Assembly (NCBI GenBank): GCA_029287455.1
Contig: JARFRB010000049.1
Coordinates: 1-54,257 of the forward strand
Origin: Pelagibius litoralis
Lineage (GTDB): Bacteria > Pseudomonadota > Alphaproteobacteria > Kiloniellales > DSM-21159
DNA: 54,257 nucleotides
Direction of reading: 5' to 3'
The translations under genes were made by a program, and so were the position numbers. Positions 8,285-15,259 of this stretch are shown piece by piece (position 1 is the stretch's first letter; the number at the start of each line of letters is the position of its first letter). Below the pieces are notes generated by a model. The model did no database searches. It was given only the letters and a program-made list of their open reading frames with translations, and was not told the DNA's origin.

Positions 8285-9072
8285 AAGTGACGATCCTGGG
8301 CTGCGGCGGCTCTGGCGGCGTGCCGCTTGCTGGGGCCGAGCCGGGGGGAGTGTGGGGCGTTTGCGATCCCAAAAACCCCAGGAACCGGCGCCTGCGCGTC
8401 TCCATACTGGTGGAAACCCACGGCAAGAAGATCCTGATCGACTGCTCGCCGGACTTACGCGAGCAGCTTATCGCGAACCGCGTGACCAGCTTGGACGCCG
8501 TGCTGATCACCCATCCCCATGCGGATCATTGTCATGGGCTGGATGAGCTAAGAGCGCTCTCCCATGCCCAGCAGCATCCGATCCCGGCCTATCTGGAGCA
8601 TCGAACGCACAAGACCCTGACAGAGCGCTTTGACTACATCTTCACGTCCAGCCACACTCTCGATCGGCTCTACCCGGCCCTCATGGAAGATCATGCAATC
8701 GGCTATGGACCGTTCGAGATGGTGGGGATCGACGCGGTGGCGTTCAGGCAGGATCACGGCAACATGGACAGCACAGGTTTCAAAATTGGGCCGATAGCTT
8801 ACTCAACGGATGTGAAGGCACTGGATGAAGCGGCCTTTGCGGCCTTGGAGGGCACTGAGCTCTGGATCGTCGATTGCTTGCGCTACGACCCGCATCCGAC
8901 CCACTCCCACTTCGATCAGACCTTGGAGTGGATCGCGCGGGTCAAGCCGAAGCGTGCGATCCTTACCCACATGAATCAAGCGGTGGACTACGAGACGATC
9001 CGCGCCCAATGCCCCGCCGGCGTCGAGCCGGGATATGACGGCATGGTTATCGACCTCGAAGCCTGGGAATAG
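8281..9072 (+). CDS. MBL-fold metallo-hydrolase, PhnP-like
   Basis: This cytoplasmic metallo-beta-lactamase-fold hydrolase has the HxHxDH motif as HPHADH at residues 78-83, followed by CHGLDEL. A conserved N-terminal GCGGSGGVP is typical of the PhnP/phosphoribosyl cyclic phosphate phosphodiesterase-like group. Later histidines (FRQDHGN, THMNQ) complete the metal site. The ATG overlaps the tatD stop (ATGA). In many bacteria this gene follows tatD with no phn genes nearby, as here, so a C-P lyase role cannot be inferred. The substrate is unknown, perhaps a cyclic nucleotide or phosphodiester. Confidence 0.88.
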   Translation: MKVTILGCGGSGGVPLAGAEPGGVWGVCDPKNPRNRRLRVSILVETHGKKILIDCSPDLREQLIANRVTSLDAVLITHPHADHCHGLDELRALSHAQQHPIPAYLEHRTHKTLTERFDYIFTSSHTLDRLYPALMEDHAIGYGPFEMVGIDAVAFRQDHGNMDSTGFKIGPIAYSTDVKALDEAAFAALEGTELWIVDCLRYDPHPTHSHFDQTLEWIARVKPKRAILTHMNQAVDYETIRAQCPAGVEPGYDGMVIDLEAWE

Positions 9073-9082
9073 TGGCGTGATC

Positions 9083-9469
9083 ATGGATTTTCAGCATTTT
9101 GAGCCTCCCAGTAGTCCGAATTGGTTCCTGGCTTGCCCACCGGGCTGGGAACAGCCGGCCTGCGGGATGCGCAGTCCGACCTACGAGATCGATGTCGAAG
9201 GGCTTGGCAAACGCTTCGTTGCCATGGTCGAGGAGCGGCCGCGCAGTCGGCTTGTGCGTTTGGACCCGGAGGCCATGCAGGCTGAGTTCGAGCAGTCCTC
9301 GGCGGTCTTCGGCTTCGTCGACGTGATCGTGGTCGAGTTCGTTACCCTCGGGGAGGAGCGCTCGTCGCTTGCGGTCTACAGCCGCTCGCGAACCGGATAC
9401 TTCGACTTCGGCGTCAACGAGCGGCGGGTCAAGGAGTGGCTCGAGGCCCTGACCCAATCTCTACGTTAA
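9083..9469 (+). CDS. DUF1499 family protein
   Basis: The C-terminal signature YSRSRTGYFDFGVNERRV is diagnostic of the DUF1499 family, small proteins of unknown function common in proteobacteria and plastids. The 128-residue product lacks a signal peptide and any clear transmembrane helix. The ATG at 9083 is 10 nt after the preceding stop, with GGGAA about 13 nt upstream. A GTG at 9077 is a possible alternative start. It is probably the last gene of the tmk-to-MBL transcription unit and converges on the minus-strand solute-binding protein gene. Confidence 0.8.
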   Translation: MDFQHFEPPSSPNWFLACPPGWEQPACGMRSPTYEIDVEGLGKRFVAMVEERPRSRLVRLDPEAMQAEFEQSSAVFGFVDVIVVEFVTLGEERSSLAVYSRSRTGYFDFGVNERRVKEWLEALTQSLR

Positions 9470-9544
9470 GCCTCACGTTAGCCGGATGGCTCGAGTAAGT
9501 GGGGCTATTGATACCGCGGAAAACCTAAGCTTTCCGACCGATCG

Positions 9545-11530
9545 TTAGCCTTTGGGGTCCACCCAGAAGCTATCGATCCGGTAAATGCCGAACTGCGCGC
9601 CCGGGTCCCAATTGTAGATGGCTTCCGCGGGAACGTTGCGCAGATTGCGCCGAACCACGATGGGCTGCGGGATCTGGGCCACCAGGCCGATGGTGTAGAC
9701 CTGATCGGCGTTGATCTCGAGGATCCGGTGCCAGACCTCCTCGCGTTTTTCGGGCGTCGTGGCGTCGAGCCAGGCTCTGTAGAGGTCCATTAGCTCCTTG
9801 GCCTCCGGCATATCCACGTCCTCGCCCGCGCGGCCACGGGTCTCGTAGAACTGGCCCCATTTCGGCCATTGGAAGGAGTACTGGCGCACCGGAACGAACT
9901 CTTCCGGGCTCAGGTCCGGGGTCAGCAAGGCGTTCTCCAGGCCGAACCAGATCGAAATAAGGGTTTCGCCCGCGAAGATCCGGTTGCGCAGAACCTCGCG
10001 CTGGGAGGGTTTGGTGAAGATCTTGATTCCCGCCGCGCGCCAATTGTCCCGAATGAGCTCCAGAACGTCGCTTTCCTCGGTGTTCTCGCCGGCGCTCTCG
10101 ATAATGATCTCCATCGGCCGGCCATCGGGCAGAAGTCGAATGCCGTCCTTATCCCGCTTATCGAGACCGAGTTCGTCTAACAGGCTGTTCGCTTTATCTA
10201 TGTCGAATTCCGCCCAGTTCTGGCGGTACTCGGGCTTGTGAAGCGGCGAGGCGGGAAGGGCGGATTGATTGCCCTCCAGGCCGATCCCGAAGTAGATCGC
10301 TTGATTGATCAGGCCCCGGTCAGTGGCCAGAGAGAGGGCGCGGCGGAAGCGCACATCTCTGAAAAGTTCCCGCCAGACAGGGTCCTTGGCGTTCAAGTTG
10401 GGATAAAGCGCAAGCTCAGAGCCGCGAACCGTGTTCCAGAGGCGGACCTCGTAGTTGTGCCGATCCTCGTCCTGCTTCAGGAAGGGAATGTCCTTGAAGT
10501 TCAGGCCGCGGGACTGCAGGTCGCTTTCGCCCGAACCGGTCTTGGCCGAAATCAATCCGCCACCGGTCACCGCCAAGGTGAAGGCATCCAGATAGGGAAG
10601 CTGCTGCCCCTTCTCGTCGACGCGGTGATAGAAGGGGTTGCGCTCGGCGGTGTAGCGCTTGGCCGGCGGCCGCGTCTTCAGGACCCAGGGCTGCAGGGTG
10701 GGGAGATCAGCGTTGTCGAAGTTGTAAAGGTTATCTAGTCGATTATGTAAGGCGGCCCAGTTTCTTACGCCAAATTCTTCAATCGTGGCATCAATCTCCT
10801 CGGCATCCCCGTAGGCCTCGTGAAACCGCTTCATGTAGTGGGCCGGCCGGTAGAGGTACAAGGGTCTGGCACCGGCCAGCCCGGGCAGGAAGAAGGGGTT
10901 GGGTGCCGGCCAGGAATAGCGGATCGTGGTCTCATCGATCACCGTGACGTCGGGCCTGGTCTCCTGAATGATGAGATCGCGCGGCGGACCCGAGGGCGAA
11001 AGGGCCTCGTTGAGCGCCACGTCTTCCCAGTAGTAGCGGAAATCCTCAGTGGTGAAGGGGTGGCCGTCGGACCAGCGGTGGCCCTTTCGCAGATGGAGCG
11101 TGAAGATCCGGCCGTCCTCGATCTCGACCCGCTCAAGGATGTCGGGATACAGATCGAAGTTCTCGTCGAAAGCCACCAGGCGGGCATAGCCGTAGACGCT
11201 GAACAGCCGCGTGTCCTTTCCGCGTCCGACCAGCATGATCGCCTTGCCGCCCGGAACGCCGATCTGCCGGTTCTCCGTGGTCGGAACAACGAAGGGAGGG
11301 TCCGGCAAGCGCTCGGCCACCGGGGGCAGCTCTCCAGCGTCCACCTTGGGCTGTAGTAAGGCTGATTCTTTGGGCTCGCTCGCGGTTCCGACCGTCGCTT
11401 CGAGGACTAACGTTTCCGCGTGTGCCGCGACGGCCTGCCAGCACAGAGCCATGACGCCGACGGCTGTCGCGCGGCACAGCGCGAGCCACCCCGACCGCCA
11501 GTTCGAGGGATACCGCTTTTCCAAATACAT
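9545..11530 (-). CDS. extracellular solute-binding protein, family 5 (orphan)
   Basis: Family 5 binding proteins deliver peptides, opines or similar solutes to ABC importers in the periplasm. Typical segments are seen, including the LRKGHRWSDGHPFT motif followed by a DFRYYWED helix, and a C-terminal lobe-closing region. The ATG at 11530 has GGGAGG 4 nt upstream (11535-11540). A long signal-type N-terminus ends near AVAAHAE. The mature protein carries an extra region of about 80 residues before the domain. At 661 residues it is longer than most DppA/OppA proteins. No permease or ATPase genes of the Dpp/Opp type are adjacent, so its transporter must be elsewhere. Confidence 0.87.
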   Translation of the reverse strand: MYLEKRYPSNWRSGWLALCRATAVGVMALCWQAVAAHAETLVLEATVGTASEPKESALLQPKVDAGELPPVAERLPDPPFVVPTTENRQIGVPGGKAIMLVGRGKDTRLFSVYGYARLVAFDENFDLYPDILERVEIEDGRIFTLHLRKGHRWSDGHPFTTEDFRYYWEDVALNEALSPSGPPRDLIIQETRPDVTVIDETTIRYSWPAPNPFFLPGLAGARPLYLYRPAHYMKRFHEAYGDAEEIDATIEEFGVRNWAALHNRLDNLYNFDNADLPTLQPWVLKTRPPAKRYTAERNPFYHRVDEKGQQLPYLDAFTLAVTGGGLISAKTGSGESDLQSRGLNFKDIPFLKQDEDRHNYEVRLWNTVRGSELALYPNLNAKDPVWRELFRDVRFRRALSLATDRGLINQAIYFGIGLEGNQSALPASPLHKPEYRQNWAEFDIDKANSLLDELGLDKRDKDGIRLLPDGRPMEIIIESAGENTEESDVLELIRDNWRAAGIKIFTKPSQREVLRNRIFAGETLISIWFGLENALLTPDLSPEEFVPVRQYSFQWPKWGQFYETRGRAGEDVDMPEAKELMDLYRAWLDATTPEKREEVWHRILEINADQVYTIGLVAQIPQPIVVRRNLRNVPAEAIYNWDPGAQFGIYRIDSFWVDPKG

Positions 11531-11674
11531 TGAGCCTCCCATTGCGGATTGTCTCCGCGCGTTTCTGCTTCCCAAGCTTTTGGCGCATACTATAACGCTC
11601 CGGGCCTCGGAAGGAATACCGGCCAAGGGGCACGAAACATGAAATTTTAGATCCCCGCGGGAAGGGCGCGCGCG

Positions 11675-12358
11675 TCAACGATCCTCTTGGGGCGCCTTAT
11701 GGCCGACGAAGACGCTATGCCCGCGTGTTATGGCGTGTTCCACGCATTGCCGCGGGGACGGCTGGAAGACCTCGAGATCGAAGCCGGCCTCGCGGATGCG
11801 GTCGCGAATGTCCCGACCGTAATACCGCACATGATCGTGGCGCCCAAAATAGAGTTCCCTGAGTTCCGGCGTGTCGATTGCCGGGTCCTCGTAGGTTGTC
11901 TCCCAGCCTTCAATAACTGGGAGCGTAATCACCGCGAGGCCGCCGGGCGCCAGAATGCGGTGGAGTTCCGAAAGGGCGGCGCGGTCGTTGGGGATGTGTT
12001 CCAGCACGTGATTGCACAGAACAGCGTCGTAGCCTCCGCCTTCGATGGGAATGGCCGTGATATCGAAGCGATGGTCCATCCCCGGCAGTTCGGGGTCGGA
12101 GGTTTCGTAGCTGGCCGCGCCCTGTACGAACCGCTCCAGGATGCTTTCCGGCGAAACGTGCAGGACCCGCTTGCCGGCAAGGCGATTGCGCCCCTCTGGC
12201 GCCAGATAGAGTGCGAGCATGCGATGGCGTTCCCGGCCGCCGCAGCCCGGGCAGGTGGCGTTGGGCCGTCCGGTTTTGGGATGGGCTCTGAATTGCCCTG
12301 CGTATCCGCAAACGGGGCAGACGCGCTCGAAAGGGGTGGGGCGCGAATCTTCAGTCAT
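11675..12358 (-). CDS. class I SAM-dependent methyltransferase with N-terminal zinc ribbon
   Basis: The N-terminus has two CxxC knuckles, CPVCG and CPGCG (with a following GRERHR), forming a probable zinc ribbon. A methyltransferase-11-like domain follows, with NHVLEHIPNDRAAL and a LHRILAPGG motif typical of the family. The glycine-rich SAM-binding motif I is weak: KRVLHVSPES replaces the usual DxGxGxG. The target is unknown. Similar proteins often sit in surface-polysaccharide or lipid modification loci. It is divergent from the PA14-protein gene, leaving 116 nt between the starts that must hold both promoters. Confidence 0.78.
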   Translation of the reverse strand: MTEDSRPTPFERVCPVCGYAGQFRAHPKTGRPNATCPGCGGRERHRMLALYLAPEGRNRLAGKRVLHVSPESILERFVQGAASYETSDPELPGMDHRFDITAIPIEGGGYDAVLCNHVLEHIPNDRAALSELHRILAPGGLAVITLPVIEGWETTYEDPAIDTPELRELYFGRHDHVRYYGRDIRDRIREAGFDLEVFQPSPRQCVEHAITRGHSVFVGHKAPQEDR

Positions 12359-12474
12359 CCAAGGTTCTAATCGCTCCAGATTTTAGCGTATGGTGAAGCG
12401 TATCTCCGCGTGGGCGCGAAGAACGCCCAGTGTGGGGGTGGCTGGCCCAAGAAACTTGCAATCCGGGGGACACA

Positions 12475-13071
12475 ATGCCGCTTAAGCCCGCCTTTGTCAC
12501 ATCCCTTGCCACCGCAGCGCTCGCGCTTTTGGCCTTTCCGGCCATCGCGCAAGCCGAACTGCCCCTTCCTGCCGAGCCGCAACCCGCCGAAGCGGAACTG
12601 CAGCCGGGCTTGGCCGTGCGCTACTACGCGGAGTTCTTCCGCCATATCGATCAATTGATTGACTGGCAAGAATACGAGGATGGCAAGGAAGGCCCACCGC
12701 TTCCCAACCTGGACTACCGCACTGGAACGGGCCGGGTTCTGACCAGCGAGCGCAGCGACGGCACCGGCGCGGAGATTACCGGCTTCATCAAGCTGGGCAA
12801 GCCCGGCGGCTACACCTTCAATTTCCGCTCCAACGACGGTGTCAGAATGTGGTTGGGCGGCGTGGAAATCCTCGACGATCCGGACGTGCACGCCGACCGC
12901 TTTTCCGATCTTGCCGAGGTCGAGATCGTCACGCCGGGCTGGTACCCTATCAAGATCCTTTACTTCGAGCGAAAGAACACCTCCACGTTGGAGCTTTATT
13001 GGCTGACGCCCGGCGACGACGGCAGCCTAGCCATCGTGCCGAAGGAGGTCTTCGCGCACCTGCCAGGATAA
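12475..13071 (+). CDS. secreted PA14-domain protein
   Basis: The ATG at 12475 has GGGGGA about 4 nt upstream and opens a clear Sec signal peptide (PLKPAFVTSL, hydrophobic core, cleavage near AQA-EL). The mature protein is essentially one PA14 beta-barrel. Evidence is the start around GLAVRYYAEFF, a FRSNDGVRMWLGG core, and a GWYPIKILYFE strand before an LYW motif. PA14 modules bind carbohydrates in adhesins, glycosidases and toxins. Here the domain stands alone in about 175 mature residues with no catalytic partner. It ends 3 nt before the convergent gene on the minus strand. Confidence 0.8.
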   Translation: MPLKPAFVTSLATAALALLAFPAIAQAELPLPAEPQPAEAELQPGLAVRYYAEFFRHIDQLIDWQEYEDGKEGPPLPNLDYRTGTGRVLTSERSDGTGAEITGFIKLGKPGGYTFNFRSNDGVRMWLGGVEILDDPDVHADRFSDLAEVEIVTPGWYPIKILYFERKNTSTLELYWLTPGDDGSLAIVPKEVFAHLPG

Positions 13072-13074
13072 AGG

Positions 13075-13959
13075 CTAACGCCCAAGCTCCACGTAGGTCA
13101 TGCCCGACGGCGGGGAATAGCGTGTCACGGAGGTGAGGTCGGGCAGGGGCAGGTATCGTTTGATCACCGCTCTCGCCTCGAAAACGTGTTTTTTCTCATA
13201 GCGATAGGTGAATATCTTGCCATGACGCATCCAGCGAATTTCCTCGCCGTCCGTCAGGCTGTCGTCCATCACCATGGCTAAGGTGGGCAGGGGCACGCCA
13301 CCGGTGGCGTAGAGATTGAAGACGGGGAAATTGTCGTCGAATAAGGCCTGCCGAAAGCCACGGGCCTGGGCTTCGCGCAGGCGGCGCGCTTGATTGATGT
13401 GATCGTCGAACCAGGCCAGCGCCGTCCCAGGATCGAAGCTTGGCAATTCCCGCTCCATCCAGTCGCCTTCGCAATAAGTTACGTCCGCTTCTCGATGCAA
13501 CAATTGAGAGAGCCGGATGTCGAACGAGATGATCTCCGCGTGCGGGCAAGCTTGTCGAAGAAGCCAGGCCGAATGCCCCTGATAGCTGCCGCTCTCCACG
13601 ATGAAACGCGGCGCCAGCAGCCGCGCAGCCACGTAGAGGCAGAGGCTATCGTTAATCAGTCCGCCGCCCTTGTTATTCCGCACCGGGCGCTGGGCGTAGA
13701 TGGGAAAGAATGCGGCAACCGCTTCGGTAACGCGCCGCTCCGCGGTATCGGCGTCTTGCTGGAGGATTTCTGCGAACGCCGGCGCAAGCTTGCGGGCGAT
13801 CTCCGCTTCGAGCCGCTGACCGTGTTTCGGCGACAGCAGCCAACACCGGTCTTCCCGGGACGGAAGCGCCTGGTTGGCGCCTTGCTCGGACGTGGCGTCC
13901 CGGTCGGCGGGGATAATTTCAACAAGGGGATCGAGAGGATCGGCCGGCATGCTGTGCAC
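13075..13959 (-). CDS. SAM-methyltransferase-like protein of unknown function
   Basis: I do not recognise a named family. The middle holds a Rossmann-like segment, FIVESGSYQGHSAWLLRQA followed by EIISFDI, that resembles motif I and II of class I methyltransferases of the Methyltransf_24/cephalosporin-hydroxylase-like type. A later DDHINQARR region could form the active-site loop. The 294-residue protein has no signal peptide. The start at 13959 has a second in-frame ATG at 13950. Its upstream region is the AT-rich spacer before deoC. A role in glycan or lipid methylation is only a guess from the neighbouring methyltransferase and PA14 genes. Confidence 0.6.
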   Translation of the reverse strand: MHSMPADPLDPLVEIIPADRDATSEQGANQALPSREDRCWLLSPKHGQRLEAEIARKLAPAFAEILQQDADTAERRVTEAVAAFFPIYAQRPVRNNKGGGLINDSLCLYVAARLLAPRFIVESGSYQGHSAWLLRQACPHAEIISFDIRLSQLLHREADVTYCEGDWMERELPSFDPGTALAWFDDHINQARRLREAQARGFRQALFDDNFPVFNLYATGGVPLPTLAMVMDDSLTDGEEIRWMRHGKIFTYRYEKKHVFEARAVIKRYLPLPDLTSVTRYSPPSGMTYVELGR

Positions 13960-14049
13960 CGAGACTCCAGCTTTTTAAAGACGTGGAGGACTAGCGGAGG
14001 ATCGGCCGAAGCGCCAGTGAAAAGCCCAGGCCATATCATCAAAAATTAC

Positions 14050-14065
14050 CATAATATACATTATG
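14050..14065. promoter_or_regulatory. AT-rich palindrome between divergent genes (possible operator)
   Basis: CATAAT-N4-ATTATG is a perfect inverted repeat in a strikingly AT-rich patch (about 14035-14077) within a GC-rich chromosome. It lies about 90 nt upstream of the minus-strand gene and about 175 nt upstream of deoC. The base composition and symmetry suit a repressor or activator site controlling one or both. No regulator gene is nearby. The remaining spacer 13960-14241 shows a TTGACT at 14164-14169 as a possible -35 but no convincing -10. Confidence 0.4.
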
Positions 14066-14241
14066 CGCGATATTTGTGGTCCTAGCTGGATCGTGGCCCA
14101 AGCAACTTTACCCCCCTATTTCGGGCTCCCAACATTCACGATTCCCACATCGCGCCGTCTTGCCTTGACTTTATAAAGCCCGCGCGGCTCAACTCTGGGT
14201 GTAAGCTATTCGCGTGAGACGCACTTCGAGGACCCTGGGTC

Positions 14242-15240
14242 ATGAGCCCGAACACGGCGCCCCTTCCGCTTTCCCCATCGCCTGATCGACCGGCCGGGCG
14301 AAATCCGGGAATGGCGTTGGATCTGGATTGGGTGGAGGCCGTTCGCGTTAATCGTAGCGCCGTGGAGCGCCGTTGCGCGACCTTGCCCACCCGGCGCTCG
14401 GTCAAGAAGGACTGGCAGGCGGCCTGGCTGCTGCGCGCGATCACGTGCATGGATCTCACCACGCTCTCCGGCGACGACACGCCTGGCCGCGTGCGCAGGC
14501 TCTGCGCGAAGGCCCGCCAGCCGGTGCGGCCGGAGATCTTGGAGCCGCTGGGGTTCGCGGACCGCCGACTCACCGTCGGCGCGGTCTGCGTCTATCATGA
14601 GATGGTCGAAACCGCCTGCGCGGCGCTCAAGGGCAGCGGCATCCCGGTCGCGGCGGTGTCCACCGGCTTTCCGGCGGGCCTCTCGCCCTTCGACCTGAAG
14701 CTCAGGGAGATTGAAGCCTCGGTGGCCGCGGGCGCCGAGGAAATCGATATCGTGATCACGCGCGGCCATGTGTTGACCGGTGATTGGCAAGCGCTCTACG
14801 CCGAGGTGAAGGCTTTCCGGGCCGCCGCCGGCCCCGCGCACGTGAAGGCGATCCTGGGGACCGGCGACCTCTCGACACTGCGCAACGTCGCCAAAGCGTC
14901 TCTGGTCGCTATGATGGCCGGGGCGGATTTCATCAAGACCTCCACCGGTAAGGAGCCCGTCAACGCGACCTTGCCCGTCGCGCTGGTCATGGCGCGCGCG
15001 ATCCGCGATTACGGCGAGAGGACTGGCTGGAAGGTGGGATTCAAGCCCGCGGGCGGCATCTCCACGGCGAAGGAGGCACTTTCCTACCTCTTCCTCATGC
15101 GTGAGGAACTGGGGCCGGATTGGTTGCGGCCGGAGCTTTTCCGGTTCGGCGCCTCCAGCCTGCTCACCGATATCGAGCGGCAGTTGGAACATCGCGTGAC
15201 CGGCCGCTATTCGGCGGGTTATCGTCATCCGATGAGCTGA
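14242..15240 (+). CDS. deoC: deoxyribose-phosphate aldolase
   Basis: DeoC splits 2-deoxyribose-5-phosphate into acetaldehyde and glyceraldehyde-3-phosphate in the cytoplasm. The Schiff-base lysine is K232 in FIKTSTGK and the second catalytic lysine is K268 in GFKPAGGIS. The N-terminal MDLTTLSGDDT motif also matches. At 332 residues it belongs to the longer class with an N-terminal extension of about 60 residues. The start has no strong ribosome-binding site (only CCCTGGG upstream), and ATGs farther in, such as the one at residue 24, remain possible. The aldehyde dehydrogenase that could consume its acetaldehyde begins 19 nt downstream. Confidence 0.95.
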   Translation: MSPNTAPLPLSPSPDRPAGRNPGMALDLDWVEAVRVNRSAVERRCATLPTRRSVKKDWQAAWLLRAITCMDLTTLSGDDTPGRVRRLCAKARQPVRPEILEPLGFADRRLTVGAVCVYHEMVETACAALKGSGIPVAAVSTGFPAGLSPFDLKLREIEASVAAGAEEIDIVITRGHVLTGDWQALYAEVKAFRAAAGPAHVKAILGTGDLSTLRNVAKASLVAMMAGADFIKTSTGKEPVNATLPVALVMARAIRDYGERTGWKVGFKPAGGISTAKEALSYLFLMREELGPDWLRPELFRFGASSLLTDIERQLEHRVTGRYSAGYRHPMS

Positions 15241-15259
15241 GGTGGTAAGGGGTGCGCCG

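Noticed and set aside
8281..9072. Phosphonate (C-P lyase) pathway suggested by PhnP similarity
   Set aside because: No phn genes are present. This MBL gene commonly follows tatD in unrelated contexts.
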